Source: Mogibacterium timidum ATCC 33093
Lineage (GTDB): Bacteria; Bacillota; Clostridia; Peptostreptococcales; Anaerovoracaceae
DNA length: 64,000 nt
Assembly (NCBI RefSeq): GCF_000525775.1
Contig: NZ_JALU01000029.1
Coordinates: 1-64,000, forward strand
Reading direction: 5' to 3'
Shown here piece by piece: positions 17,694 through 30,809 of this stretch. Under the pieces are notes generated by a model. That model saw only the letters and a list, made by a program, of their open reading frames with translations, had not been told where the DNA came from and did no database searches. The stretch's first letter is position 1; each line of letters starts with the position of its first letter. The translations under genes were made by a program, and so were the position numbers.

Positions 17694-18461
17694 ATGTTTG
17701 AACGGTTCAATGACAAGCTGATCTGCGAGTATAGCACGCGTATTGGCGGTGTCAGCACGGGTTGCTACGATTCGATGAACCTCAGTCTGACGACAGACGA
17801 TGCCATTTCAAATATTCTTGCAAATTACGAAATTTGGTGCCGATCTCTCGGCGTAGATACTCGTCAGCTCGTCATGGTGCATCAGACGCATGGTAACGAG
17901 GTGGTTCGCGTCAGCCGAGAGAATTGCGGAGAAGGTTTGTATTCGCCTCGGAGAAGGGGAATAGACGGAATGGTGACAGATGCAAGGGGAGTTGCTTTAG
18001 TGACATCTCACGCGGATTGTACGCCGATTTACGTATACGACCCAATTCATGAAGCGATAGGACTTTGCCATGCGGGCTGGAGAGGCACTACCCGCGAAAT
18101 AGCGGAACGCACAGTCAACAGGATGATTGATGAATTTGAGTCTGACCCGGTAGATCTATACGCAGCGATAGGACCATGCATTTCCATCAAGCATTTTGAA
18201 TGTGACTCTGATGTGATCGATGCTATCTCCAACATGAACGTGAGAAATATTCCTCATGCATATACGTACAATTCGCTGAAAGGCAAGTTTAACGTGTCAA
18301 TGCCTGCTATCAACAAGGCTGTGCTCATGAGTGCAGGAGTTCCTGCGGATCACATCGAGATCGACGGTTCCTGTACATACGAGCAGAGAGACAAGTATTT
18401 CTCTCACAGGAGAGACGGACTGGCACGTGGCGGACAGGTTGCGCTTCTAATGCTCAAGTAG
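17694..18461 (+). CDS. pgeF: Peptidoglycan editing factor / multicopper polyphenol oxidase family protein
   Basis: A 255-residue member of the YfiH/YlmD/LACC1 family. The metal/active-site segments are VHQTHGNEV, HADCTPIYVYDP and CHAGWRGTTREIAERTV. Family members act on purine nucleosides and, in E. coli PgeF, correct mis-incorporated L-Ser in peptidoglycan precursors. It begins 15 bases after the ptb-like gene with a weak ribosome binding site, so it depends on upstream translation. A strong terminator follows. The family is certain; the in vivo role is not. Confidence 0.88.
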   Translation: MFERFNDKLICEYSTRIGGVSTGCYDSMNLSLTTDDAISNILANYEIWCRSLGVDTRQLVMVHQTHGNEVVRVSRENCGEGLYSPRRRGIDGMVTDARGVALVTSHADCTPIYVYDPIHEAIGLCHAGWRGTTREIAERTVNRMIDEFESDPVDLYAAIGPCISIKHFECDSDVIDAISNMNVRNIPHAYTYNSLKGKFNVSMPAINKAVLMSAGVPADHIEIDGSCTYEQRDKYFSHRRDGLARGGQVALLMLK

Positions 18462-18539
18462 GAGTTTATCTACCGTATAACAGATTAGCCGTTTAACTAT
18501 CGGATAATCGTATTAAAGAACAAAACGAAACCAAAATCC

Positions 18540-18583
18540 AACCAAAAAGCTTGGAGCCGACGCTCCAAGCTTTTTGGTTCATA
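18540..18583 (+). terminator. Intrinsic terminator after pgeF (17-bp perfect stem)
   Basis: The arms 18540-18556 and 18563-18579 are perfectly complementary over 17 bases with a 6-base loop. The stem itself contains a five-T run, and the hairpin works in either direction. The long A/T-flanked stem is typical of a bidirectional terminator. Confidence 0.88.
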
Positions 18584-18626
18584 TGAGAATTCCTACAAGT
18601 ACCTTTGTAAGGTCTTCCAGCTCAAG

Positions 18627-18660
18627 CCGACGTTCCAAGCTTTTTGGTTTATATGAGAAT
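18627..18660 (+). repeat. Partial second copy of the terminator half
   Basis: Bases 18627-18660 repeat 18557-18590 with 32 of 34 identities. This covers the loop, the 3' arm and the downstream flank, without the 5' arm. It looks like a duplication left behind by a local rearrangement next to the sstT pseudogene. Confidence 0.8.
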
Positions 18661-18709
18661 CGATATTAAGAGCTCTCTGTTAAATGTCGCTATTAGTCTC
18701 TATTAGATA

Positions 18710-19170
18710 TTAATAACCTTCCTTTCGCCTCGCCCCCTTCTTGCGATATTCATGCAGCTCTGCAGTTATAGCCAATAGTACGTCTGTCGATAGGCTACCC
18801 GCACAGCTCAAGATTGACAGGAATGTTAGCTACAGAGCTGCGAGTAAAGAACGCGGTTACGCCACTTCTGCTCAGACCTTTAAGCATGAGCGGATATGGA
18901 GTCTGGTGAGTTGCGATAAATACAATCAGCGGATTCACAATCAGTGCGATAAATACCATTGTCCCTACCGGCAGTAAAATAAGCGTTGCGTACTTCGTAA
19001 GTGTTTCGATCCCGCTCGTAGAAATCGAGTTAAATACGAGACCCGTTACGCCAGGGTGAGGGAACCTTATGATCCGGCACACACCTGGTAATAGCGTCTG
19101 AAAAACCAGTCAGCACGCTTTTTGTAGAGTTCAAGGCTGCCCTAAGTGCAACGCCGATCGACTGTAGCCT
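18710..19170 (-). pseudogene. sstT: Decayed serine/threonine:Na+ symporter remnant
   Basis: Three pieces of SstT can be read on the minus strand in different frames. The upstream piece (about 19165-19090) reads IGVALRAALNSTKSVL. The middle piece (about 19082-18795) contains GLVFNSISTSGIETL and SGVTAFFTRSSVANIPVNL. The last piece (about 18785-18710) reads STDVLLAITAELHEYRKKG and ends at a TAA. Compared with SstT of about 410 residues, the N-terminal half is missing, there is a frameshift between the first two pieces, and about 90 residues are deleted between the NIPVN segment and the C-terminal STDVL segment. The gene cannot make a working Na+-coupled carrier. Confidence 0.82.
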
Positions 19171-19266
19171 GGCATCCTGGAAATCGACTGTATCCTGGCG
19201 TCCTGCGTGGAATTGACAATCTGTAGAATGTGAAATCTGTCTTTTGAGATGAACAGCAATGTCTGA

Positions 19267-19295
19267 TTGCGACAAAATTGCCTATGTGATAGTAT
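19267..19295 (+). promoter_or_regulatory. Promoter of the HdeD-like membrane gene
   Basis: TTGCGA (19267-19272), a 17-base spacer and TAGTAT (19290-19295). The start codon follows 110 bases later. Confidence 0.5.
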
Positions 19296-19301
19296 AGATA
19301 A

Positions 19302-19404
19302 GCTAAAGGAACAATTAGGAGCTGAGGCTCATTCGCTGAGATAAACAGGGTGGAAACCCTTGAGTTTTCAATAATTAACACTTGGTTATATAAGGAGGTG
19401 CCAG
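19302..19404 (+). promoter_or_regulatory. Possibly structured 5' leader of the HdeD-like gene
   Basis: A 100-base leader with two short hairpins, GAGC/GCTC (loop TGAG) and AGGGT/ACCCT closed by a GGAA tetraloop, then a strong AAGGAGGTG before the ATG at 19405. Parts resemble words of the TPP riboswitch (CTGAGAT, ACCCTTGA), but the second half of that aptamer is missing, so no class is assigned. Confidence 0.3.
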
Positions 19405-20115
19405 ATGAGAACATTAGTAATGGTTTCTAGTGCGTTAATGGTAATAGTAGGGACATTTTGTATTGCAAATTCTACGGCAGCATTCACTTCTGTTGCTTTC
19501 ATCGTGGGAGGTGCGCTTCTGGCTATGGGAGTCATCGAGTTGATAGTATTCCGTAATGTCGGATACGAAGGTAATATGATAACTAAGACATATGTGGTGC
19601 AGGCTGTTATAGGAGCCTTCCTCGGGATAATGTTTCTGTCAGGGCAGGTAAATGAAGATGTTGCGGTAACGGCAATCTTCGCTATGCTGCTCATGACGAA
19701 CGGCTTAGCTGCAGACTCCAGCATTAACATGGATATAAGGTCAAATTCGACAAGCGAGAAGAGAACCTTCCTTCTTGGCACGGCAATGACATTGCTGGGC
19801 GCTTATATGTTTTTCAATAAGAGTGCATTTAATTTTCACGTAATGTTATTAATTGGGATTGCATCCGTTCTGATAGGAGTAGATAGATTCAGAATCGGAA
19901 TAAGCCTGGATTACAATAAACCGGAGTTCTTAAGCAAGAACGAAGAGAAGCTCGAGAGAGCTAAGCGTGAAGAAAAGCGCAACACGAGGATAGCTATTGA
20001 AGCTACACGTAGATCTAGAGAGCAGAGAAATAAGATCAAGAAGCTTGAGGAGGAAATCCAAAAGGAGAGAGCTCACAGAGAGAATTCCTCAAGATTAAGA
20101 AGAAATAAGAAATAG
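19405..20115 (+). CDS. HdeD/DUF308-like membrane protein with charged C-terminal tail
   Basis: A 236-residue protein with about six hydrophobic segments in the first 175 residues, in paired-helix repeats like those of the HdeD (DUF308) family, whose E. coli member is linked to acid resistance. The last 60 residues are highly charged (KLEEEIQKERAHRE) and probably form a cytoplasmic coiled coil. The gene has its own promoter and a terminator 40 bases after the stop. No catalytic motif is visible. The family call is moderate and the role unknown. Confidence 0.65.
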   Translation: MRTLVMVSSALMVIVGTFCIANSTAAFTSVAFIVGGALLAMGVIELIVFRNVGYEGNMITKTYVVQAVIGAFLGIMFLSGQVNEDVAVTAIFAMLLMTNGLAADSSINMDIRSNSTSEKRTFLLGTAMTLLGAYMFFNKSAFNFHVMLLIGIASVLIGVDRFRIGISLDYNKPEFLSKNEEKLERAKREEKRNTRIAIEATRRSREQRNKIKKLEEEIQKERAHRENSSRLRRNKK

Positions 20116-20152
20116 ATATCAAGAGACGAAGGTGACAGAGTCACAAAACAGA

Positions 20153-20181
20153 GGATGTGGAGTATTTCACATTCTTTTTTT
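20153..20181 (+). terminator. Intrinsic terminator after the HdeD-like gene
   Basis: GGATGTG (20153-20159) pairs with CACATTC (20168-20174) and is followed by seven T residues. Confidence 0.75.
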
Positions 20182-20685
20182 GTAACTTGAATTTATACTC
20201 TAAGAGCAACAATTAAATAATGACTCATAGCCTTAACAAGGAGCAGTGCAGAATAGTAAAAAATATAAAAAATAGTAGAAAAGAAATAAAAAATAAAGTG
20301 GAAAGCAAGTAATACATATGTGGTAAGACCAAAGAATAAATATCATATATATGAAAAGTCTACTAATAAAAAGTCAAGTATAAGTTTGAGGAGTTAATAG
20401 TCAGAAGTGGAAGCATTACAAAAAAGCCACCATAGGCGCTGGACGGGGAAAAGAATTGCCACATATTATTCGACAGTAGATTGAACAGCCAGACACTCCT
20501 TGACATTGCCGTAGTAGATGCGAAGGAAGATAAAGGTAAAAAAGAAATTATAAGGGCAGCAATATATGCAGTAACAGATATAGAAGAAAATAATGACTGA
20601 GTACATATATATAGACAATAAGAGGATGAATGAAAAAGAGCGCGATAGAAATAAAATGTATAGAACAAAAGAAGCAAAAAAGCTA
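20182..20685. other. A-rich gap before the rRNA promoters with possible coding remnants
   Basis: No intact gene is seen. The first 200 bases are extremely A-rich, as expected for UP-element-like DNA upstream of rRNA promoters. Between about 20400 and 20600, pieces in different plus-strand frames look protein-like (for example ATIGAGRGKELPHII, then DIAVVDAKEDKGKKEIIRAA ending at a TGA near 20598). They may be a decayed gene, but I cannot name it. Confidence 0.35.
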
Positions 20686-20715
20686 TTGACACAGGCGGGG
20701 GGATTTTCTTATAAT
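20686..20715 (+). promoter_or_regulatory. rRNA operon promoter P1
   Basis: A consensus TTGACA (20686-20691), an 18-base spacer and TATAAT (20710-20715), preceded by an A-rich upstream tract. Confidence 0.85.
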
Positions 20716-20726
20716 AACAGCACTCG

Positions 20727-20754
20727 CTATCAAGCAGTAGCTATCAAGCAGTAG
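20727..20754 (+). repeat. Perfect 2 x 14-base tandem repeat in the rRNA leader
   Basis: CTATCAAGCAGTAG occurs twice in a row (20727-20740, 20741-20754) between promoters P1 and P2. Confidence 0.85.
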
Positions 20755-20817
20755 CGAGGGAGCAGACCTCTTAGCGGAGATCGCACAAGCCTTTTTCAAA
20801 AAAGAAGTGAAAAGTGC

Positions 20818-20846
20818 TTGACGAGGCTAAGTTGGTGCGCTATAAT
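20818..20846 (+). promoter_or_regulatory. rRNA operon promoter P2
   Basis: TTGACG (20818-20823), a 17-base spacer and TATAAT (20841-20846), about 280 bases before the mature 16S 5' end. Confidence 0.85.
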
Positions 20847-20914
20847 GATTAAGCTGTCGCGAGAGAGCGGGTGCAAAAATCGCTCAAACGCAGTCAGCAG
20901 AACCATGACAACTT

Positions 20915-22665
<1,751 letters not shown>

Positions 22666-22674
22666 ACAGTTTAT

Positions 22675-22751
<77 letters not shown>

Positions 22752-23056
22752 TTACGTATATTAATTATATGTATAGTCGTACCTTGAAAATTGAATAACA
22801 CACCAAGTGTAATAAAGACAAATAGACAACGAATCGAGACAGCCGAATCTCAAAGAATGAGATTCAAAACTTGTGAAGCGAATTTCTCAGCTAAACTCAG
22901 AAGAGGTAAGCGGAGGAAAGAGAAGGACAAGAGGGTAACGATTTCAGGAAGTACTATTTGTTGAGAGAAACCAGAATTCACTGAGAGAAATTACAATAGT
23001 GAATAAGACCTAGTTAACGCTAACTAGGCGAGAGAACACTTCGAGAGAAGTGAAAT

Positions 23057-25944
<2,888 letters not shown>

Positions 25945-26066
25945 ATGGTTTTGAGCACGAGGTGGTTATTCAATTTTGAGGGTACAGCTCTCAAAAGAGT
26001 AGAAGATGATAGAGATACATCTTACTGCGAAGAATATGAAGGTAGATTGCGAGAGCGATTTACGAA

Positions 26067-26182
26067 TCCGGTGACAATAGCAGAGAGGTAACACCTGTTC
26101 CCATCCCGAACACAGAAGTTAAGCTCTTTAGCGCTGAAGATACTTGGTGGGAAGCTGCCTGGGAAATTAGGACGTCGCCGGT
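26067..26182 (+). rRNA. rrf: 5S ribosomal RNA
   Basis: About 115 bases. The terminal helix CCGGTGAC/GTCGCCGG and the conserved CCCATCCCGAACACAGAAGTTAAGC core are clear. A T-run follows directly, then tRNA-Glu. Confidence 0.95.
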
Positions 26183-26193
26183 TTTTTTAATAA

Positions 26194-26268
26194 GGCCCCA
26201 TGGTCAAGCGGTTAAGACATCGCCCTTTCACGGCGGTAACCCGGGTTCGATTCCCGGTGGGGTCACCA
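26194..26268 (+). tRNA. tRNA-Glu(TTC)
   Basis: A 75-base cloverleaf with encoded CCA, acceptor GGCCCCA/TGGGGTC and anticodon TTC in CTTTCAC. It is co-transcribed with the rRNA operon. Confidence 0.97.
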
Positions 26269-26288
26269 TGTTAAAATATCAAATATAA

Positions 26289-26371
26289 GCGCTTGTGGCG
26301 GAACTGGCAGACGCACCAGATTTAGGTTCTGGCGGGCGACCGTGGGGGTTCGAGTCCCTCCAAGCGCACCA
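26289..26371 (+). tRNA. tRNA-Leu(TAG)
   Basis: An 83-base class II tRNA with a variable arm and encoded CCA. The acceptor GCGCTTG/CAAGCGC is perfect and the anticodon is TAG in TTTAGGT. Confidence 0.97.
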
Positions 26372-26374
26372 TTT

Positions 26375-26403
26375 AAGACTTGCATTGTTGTAAGTCTTTT
26401 TTG
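26375..26403 (+). terminator. Terminator of the rRNA-tRNA operon
   Basis: A stem AAGACTTGCA with TGTAAGTCTT (ten pairs including one G-U, loop of four bases), followed by a T-run, four bases after tRNA-Leu. Confidence 0.9.
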
Positions 26404-26665
26404 TATTATTTTCTTTATTATTATTTTCTTGTTCATTAATCGAGCTTGAGAAAGTTAGAATGTGTCGGTAATTTTAATAAAGGATTAACCGCATACTGTG
26501 ATACAGTGAACCTGCTATATAGTAACTCCCATCATCAAATAAACACTATTCAGATGCGAAGTGTGTGCTGAAGGGGAATTTTATTAATGCTATCATTCAT
26601 TTGTAAGGAACATTGATTGTTCTGAGCTACTCCATTTGTTGTAACTGTTTCTTAAGAGGTGAATG

Positions 26666-27583
26666 ATGAGAGTTCGTGTGTTGCTGAATGATAAAGATTA
26701 TCTAACATCTTTCATTGATATGGCAAGTAAGGCTGAGAAGGATATATTTATTGATCTTGGTTTTGATGGGTTAATCAGGAATGGGGAAATGCTTATAACC
26801 GATTTTTCGATAGACTCGTTATCTCATCAGTACCCTAATTTAAGTTTAAGCTCGGTATGTATGCTTGTGGAAGGCAAAGCCGGTGAGGATTACTCGGCTG
26901 GACCGTTTAGACTTTTTAAGTATCAGAGGTTTGATGATTTAATTTCCAAGCTAAAGGTTTGTTATTATACATTAACCGGTGATTCCGGTATTAAAAGTTC
27001 AAATTGCATTAAAATTGGCTTTTGTTTTTCTAATGATGTGTATAAGTCAACTTTAATTGATGAATTAGCAAAACTTTTGGTTTATCGCTGCGGAGTTAAT
27101 CTGCTGGTTCTTTCTCTCAAATTTATGTCTGATTATTGTCAAAATGCATCTTACAGACATGTAGACGAGAGTCTGCTGAAGAGACTTATTTACTCCATTG
27201 ATAGGGGCATGGAAATTCCCATCGACTCATTCTTCTACACAGACTCGTTTGGGGTGTATAGATTGGAGTCATCAAGGATTATTAATCCAATTTCTGAAAT
27301 GCGAGATGACATCTTCGAAAAGCTAATCAGATATGTTACACAGAATTTCTTTGATGTAATTATTTTTGACGTTTCAAGATGTTTTTCTAACAGGAATCTT
27401 AACGTCTTGAAACACATGAATCAGATTGTTGTCGTAACTAGCAGCCCTGATTTTAGTAAGGATAATTCTCCCTTCGCTGAAGAACTGGGCTTATCAGATA
27501 TAACCGCAATTAATCCTGAGGTTGAAGGCAGTGCTTTAGAGATTAGGATGAATGAAATAATTGATGATATTCTTTCGAAATAG
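26666..27583 (+). CDS. TadZ/CpaE-like protein of the Tad pilus locus (degenerate ATPase)
   Basis: A protein of about 305 residues at the head of the Tad locus. Position and overall alpha/beta pattern (KIGFCFSNDVYKSTLIDELAKLL, FFDVIIFDVSRCFSN, IVVVTSSPDFS) fit a TadZ/CpaE/MinD-type protein, which places the pilus machine at the cell pole. The deviant Walker A GKGGxGKT is not present: the corresponding site reads CFSNDVYKST. ATP hydrolysis is therefore doubtful. AGAGG is better spaced to the ATG at 26666 than to the one at 26663. The stop is eight bases before tadA. The assignment rests largely on context. Confidence 0.6.
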   Translation: MRVRVLLNDKDYLTSFIDMASKAEKDIFIDLGFDGLIRNGEMLITDFSIDSLSHQYPNLSLSSVCMLVEGKAGEDYSAGPFRLFKYQRFDDLISKLKVCYYTLTGDSGIKSSNCIKIGFCFSNDVYKSTLIDELAKLLVYRCGVNLLVLSLKFMSDYCQNASYRHVDESLLKRLIYSIDRGMEIPIDSFFYTDSFGVYRLESSRIINPISEMRDDIFEKLIRYVTQNFFDVIIFDVSRCFSNRNLNVLKHMNQIVVVTSSPDFSKDNSPFAEELGLSDITAINPEVEGSALEIRMNEIIDDILSK

Positions 27584-27591
27584 GTGAAGCA

Positions 27592-28830
27592 ATGGGAAGA
27601 ATGAAATTGACAGTATTAAAATATTCAAATTTGGTTGAGGTGGCAACAAATAAGCTTAAAGGTATTTTGTCACACTATGAGCATGAACCTTCAAATAAAG
27701 AGCTGCTGACATTGGTCGAAGAAGTGGTTTTCAGTGAAGAATATATTTGTAAGATCGAATATGGTGAACTGCTTGATATTATTGATGCGATATATCTTAG
27801 AGTTGCAAGCAAATACAGTATTTTGAAACAGTATTTGGATGATCCGAAAATCAACGAAATTATGGTGAATGGAGCTGATCATATTTTCGTCGAAAAGAAC
27901 AAGCATGTATTAGAAGTTGATAATGCTTTTTATTCACCTGGTGAGCTGGAAAGCTTAATTAGAATGTTTGCATCAGATGTTCATCGTGAGGTTAACGAGG
28001 CAAATCCAATTGTGGATGCAAGACTTGAGAGCGGATATCGTGTGAATGGGGTACTGCAAAATGTTGCGCTTAATGGACCTATTCTTACTATACGGAAGTT
28101 TTCAAATGAGGAAATAACATTAGAGGATCTAATCGAAAATGGTACATTGCCTGTGGAGTGTTCAGAACTTTTATCGGCACTTGTAGCTGCAAAATACAAT
28201 ATTTTTATTAGCGGAGGAACCTCTTCCGGTAAGACGACATTCCTCAATGCTCTGTCTTCTGCAATTAATACGGAGGAGCGAGTCATAATAATTGAGGATT
28301 CTGCAGAGCTCAAGGTCAGTCAAATTGATAATATTGTTCATATGGAATGCAGGAATGCAAATTCAATAGGTAAAGGACGGGTTAGTATGGAGATGCTAAT
28401 AAAGACTAGCTTGCGAATGCGCCCTGACCGAATTATTGTTGGGGAGGTTAGAGGACGGGAAGTGATAGATATGATTCAGGCAATGTCAACTGGACACGAC
28501 GGAAGCATGTCTACAGGTCATGGAAACTCTATAAAGGGTATGTTAAACAGGCTTGAGACCATGTATTTAATGGACACACAAATACCTATTTATTCTATAA
28601 AGAGTCAGATTTCAAATGCAATTGATATTTTCGTACATCTCCGCCGAGACAGTGACGGTAAACGGCGATTGGTAGAAATTGCAGAAATGGTTGGCTTCTC
28701 GGGGACTGAATATGAACTTAATTATTTGTATTCAACCGGAAGTGATGGAAGGATTGCTAGTACAGGAAATAGGATGATAAACAGAGAAAAATTTAGGCAA
28801 TGCGGTTTATCGGTTCCTAATGGTATCTAG
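27592..28830 (+). CDS. tadA: Tad pilus assembly/secretion ATPase
   Basis: A 412-residue CpaF/TadA/VirB11-type hexameric ATPase that powers pilin export and assembly at the inner face of the membrane. Walker A GGTSSGKTT (about 208-216), the Asp box IIIEDSAELKV, and Walker B/His-box region IIVGEVRGREVIDMIQAMSTGHDG and STGHGNS are intact. The N-terminal domain contains the family IDPKINEIMVNG-like motif as DDPKINEIMVNG. GGTG precedes the start; a second ATG nine bases on (27601) is possible. It is followed by tadB after 116 bases without a gene. Confidence 0.94.
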   Translation: MGRMKLTVLKYSNLVEVATNKLKGILSHYEHEPSNKELLTLVEEVVFSEEYICKIEYGELLDIIDAIYLRVASKYSILKQYLDDPKINEIMVNGADHIFVEKNKHVLEVDNAFYSPGELESLIRMFASDVHREVNEANPIVDARLESGYRVNGVLQNVALNGPILTIRKFSNEEITLEDLIENGTLPVECSELLSALVAAKYNIFISGGTSSGKTTFLNALSSAINTEERVIIIEDSAELKVSQIDNIVHMECRNANSIGKGRVSMEMLIKTSLRMRPDRIIVGEVRGREVIDMIQAMSTGHDGSMSTGHGNSIKGMLNRLETMYLMDTQIPIYSIKSQISNAIDIFVHLRRDSDGKRRLVEIAEMVGFSGTEYELNYLYSTGSDGRIASTGNRMINREKFRQCGLSVPNGI

Positions 28831-28946
28831 GTACAGGGATTATTTTGATTGGTTAATAAGTGTTGCCTCATAAAGTTGATTTGATTGAAAGAGGAAAATA
28901 CTTTAAGGCATATGTTTTAAAAATAGTAAGAAAAGGGACAAAATAA

Positions 28947-29777
28947 ATGAAAATCAACTGTATTAGCAGAAAGAACAAGGGTATTTGTTTGGAAACAGTC
29001 TGCCGAGATAAAAAATCCGGTTATTTAGAACAGTCAATCATGTATGACCAATATGTAGCTAGTACCGGGGAAAAGAGGTTAATTGTTGTATCGATTATTG
29101 CAACTGGATTCGTATTGTCTATGCTCCTGTACCATAACCTTGCATTTAGCTTTGTCCTGCTTTTATTTTACAAAAAGATATTGGGCATATACTCAAACGT
29201 TATGCTTGAAAGGCGAAAACGTGCATTATCAGAACAGTTCAAGGACTTTTTATTTATTCTTTCCACTGCAATTGGAGCCGGCAGAGGAATGAGAGATTCA
29301 ATAGGAGAATCTATTCCTGGGATAGAGGGAATATATGGTGAGAAGTCAATACTGGGAAATGAACTTAAGAGAATGTATAAGAGAATGGATGCCGGAAATG
29401 AGGAGGATGTTGCAGTACTTAAAGAGTTTGCGGAAAGAACGGGATCTGAAGATATTATCGATTTCGCAATAATATATTCTACTTGTAAGACGACGGGAGC
29501 AAGTTTGATTGATGCTTTGAATAAAGCGGCGAGTGTGATTATAGATAAGATGACTATAGAAAATGAAATTAGAGCGATGGCAAACAGAAAGAAAAATGAG
29601 AGTATGATTTTATTTATTATGCCTTTTCTGGTGATTTTGTTTCTGAATATTTTTTCACCAGATTATATATCTCCTCTGTATGAAAGTTTGGTTGGGAGAT
29701 TAATCATGACCATCGTTGTAGCAGCCAATGTCTTCATATACTCAGTAATGCAAAAAATTACAAGTGTGGAAATTTAG
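28947..29777 (+). CDS. tadB: Tad pilus platform protein TadB
   Basis: A 276-residue type II secretion F-domain membrane protein. Two helices (about 50-85) lie before a cytoplasmic GspF-like domain (FKDFLFILSTAIGAGRGMRDSI), and two helices end the chain (about 220-270). Such proteins pair with TadC to form the membrane platform turned by TadA. The order tadA-tadB-tadC supports the call. Confidence 0.85.
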   Translation: MKINCISRKNKGICLETVCRDKKSGYLEQSIMYDQYVASTGEKRLIVVSIIATGFVLSMLLYHNLAFSFVLLLFYKKILGIYSNVMLERRKRALSEQFKDFLFILSTAIGAGRGMRDSIGESIPGIEGIYGEKSILGNELKRMYKRMDAGNEEDVAVLKEFAERTGSEDIIDFAIIYSTCKTTGASLIDALNKAASVIIDKMTIENEIRAMANRKKNESMILFIMPFLVILFLNIFSPDYISPLYESLVGRLIMTIVVAANVFIYSVMQKITSVEI

Positions 29778-29822
29778 TCATAGTGCAAATTGCGATTAAT
29801 TATTAATGTGTGGTGATAAAAG

Positions 29823-30809
29823 GTGAAGGTGGATTTAAAAGAAGTTTTTGATAAAGATTTGAATAAGCAACTGTTTAAAATATCAGCTGTGGCGTTCATT
29901 TTTTTACTTATAATACTTGTTAAACCAAAGTTAGGTGGTAAATATATTGTTGATAAAAGAGGTCATGTAGTCGGAATTGAGCACGTACGTGAGGGAGTTT
30001 TTGAAGAATATGACCTGATAGCGGAGGTTCATCGTGGTGACAAGAGCATGAGCCAAAATGTAAAGCTCAAACGACATGCTAACGATAGTCCTAGGCAATC
30101 GGGTGGTGATGAATCAAAAGACATCGAGGCTGAAATGAACGCAAGTCTTGGAATTGCAGTAAGTCAAATTGAGGAGAAAACAGAAAAACGAATTGTGCTT
30201 CCAACAAAGCTTGATGATGGCAGCATAGTTATCTGGAAAAAGGACAATCGCGCAAACCGTGATTGGATTGCAATACCGCTTATGTATGTTGTGCTAGTTA
30301 TAGCTGTCATTGCAAACAAGCACGATAAGATGAAACGGAGAGGGCATGAAGAGAGAAACCAAATTCTGAAGGCACTGCCGAGGTTTACAAATCAGTTATT
30401 GCTAATGATGAATTCCGGTGTTATTTTAAGTGATGCGTTTCGGAAAATACGCTATGGTTATTCTCTGATGCATAGAGAGTCGCTGGGAGAGCTTGAAAAA
30501 AGCATCGTAGAGATGACTGATGTTGCTGAGTTTACGAATCAGAGTATTCCTCTGTTGTTTTCCGAGATGGCACGCAAGTATTCGGTGAAAGAACTGATGA
30601 GGATATCGACTGTCTTGAGAGAAAATGAGAAACGAGGCAGTGATATTCAGGAAAAACTCGAGCGCGAGAGTGAATTCCTGTGGGATATAAGGAAGACCAT
30701 TGCTAGGGAACAAGGCAAGTTGATTGATACGAAGATGACTTATCCGCTTGGGATGTTGCTTGTATTGCTGATTGTCATCACAATGGCGCCGGCACTTATG
30801 ACCATGTAG
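29823..30809 (+). CDS. tadC: Tad pilus platform protein TadC
   Basis: A 328-residue protein starting at GTG. A helix near 20-35 is followed by an unusual charged, probably extracytoplasmic region of about 110 residues, a second helix (about 150-165), a GspF-like cytoplasmic domain (LPRFTNQLLLMMNSGVILSDAF), and a final hydrophobic segment. The family and context are clear. The extra N-terminal loop is longer than in typical TadC proteins. The stop is followed by a leader of about 170 bases before the pilin gene. Confidence 0.8.
   Translation: MKVDLKEVFDKDLNKQLFKISAVAFIFLLIILVKPKLGGKYIVDKRGHVVGIEHVREGVFEEYDLIAEVHRGDKSMSQNVKLKRHANDSPRQSGGDESKDIEAEMNASLGIAVSQIEEKTEKRIVLPTKLDDGSIVIWKKDNRANRDWIAIPLMYVVLVIAVIANKHDKMKRRGHEERNQILKALPRFTNQLLLMMNSGVILSDAFRKIRYGYSLMHRESLGELEKSIVEMTDVAEFTNQSIPLLFSEMARKYSVKELMRISTVLRENEKRGSDIQEKLERESEFLWDIRKTIAREQGKLIDTKMTYPLGMLLVLLIVITMAPALMTM

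Noticed and set aside
19302-19404. TPP riboswitch
   Set aside because: CTGAGAT and ACCCTTGA are present, but an unrelated hairpin stands between them and the CTGATCTGG...GCG.AGGGA half of the aptamer is missing.
20363-20692. Minus-strand 109-residue hydrophobic reading frame before the rRNA operon
   Set aside because: It has no ribosome binding site, its hydrophobicity comes from A-rich DNA read in reverse, and it overlaps the rRNA promoter P1.
26400-26665. Attachment site for an island at tRNA-Leu
   Set aside because: No direct repeat of the tRNA-Leu 3' end was found downstream and no integrase gene is present in the window.
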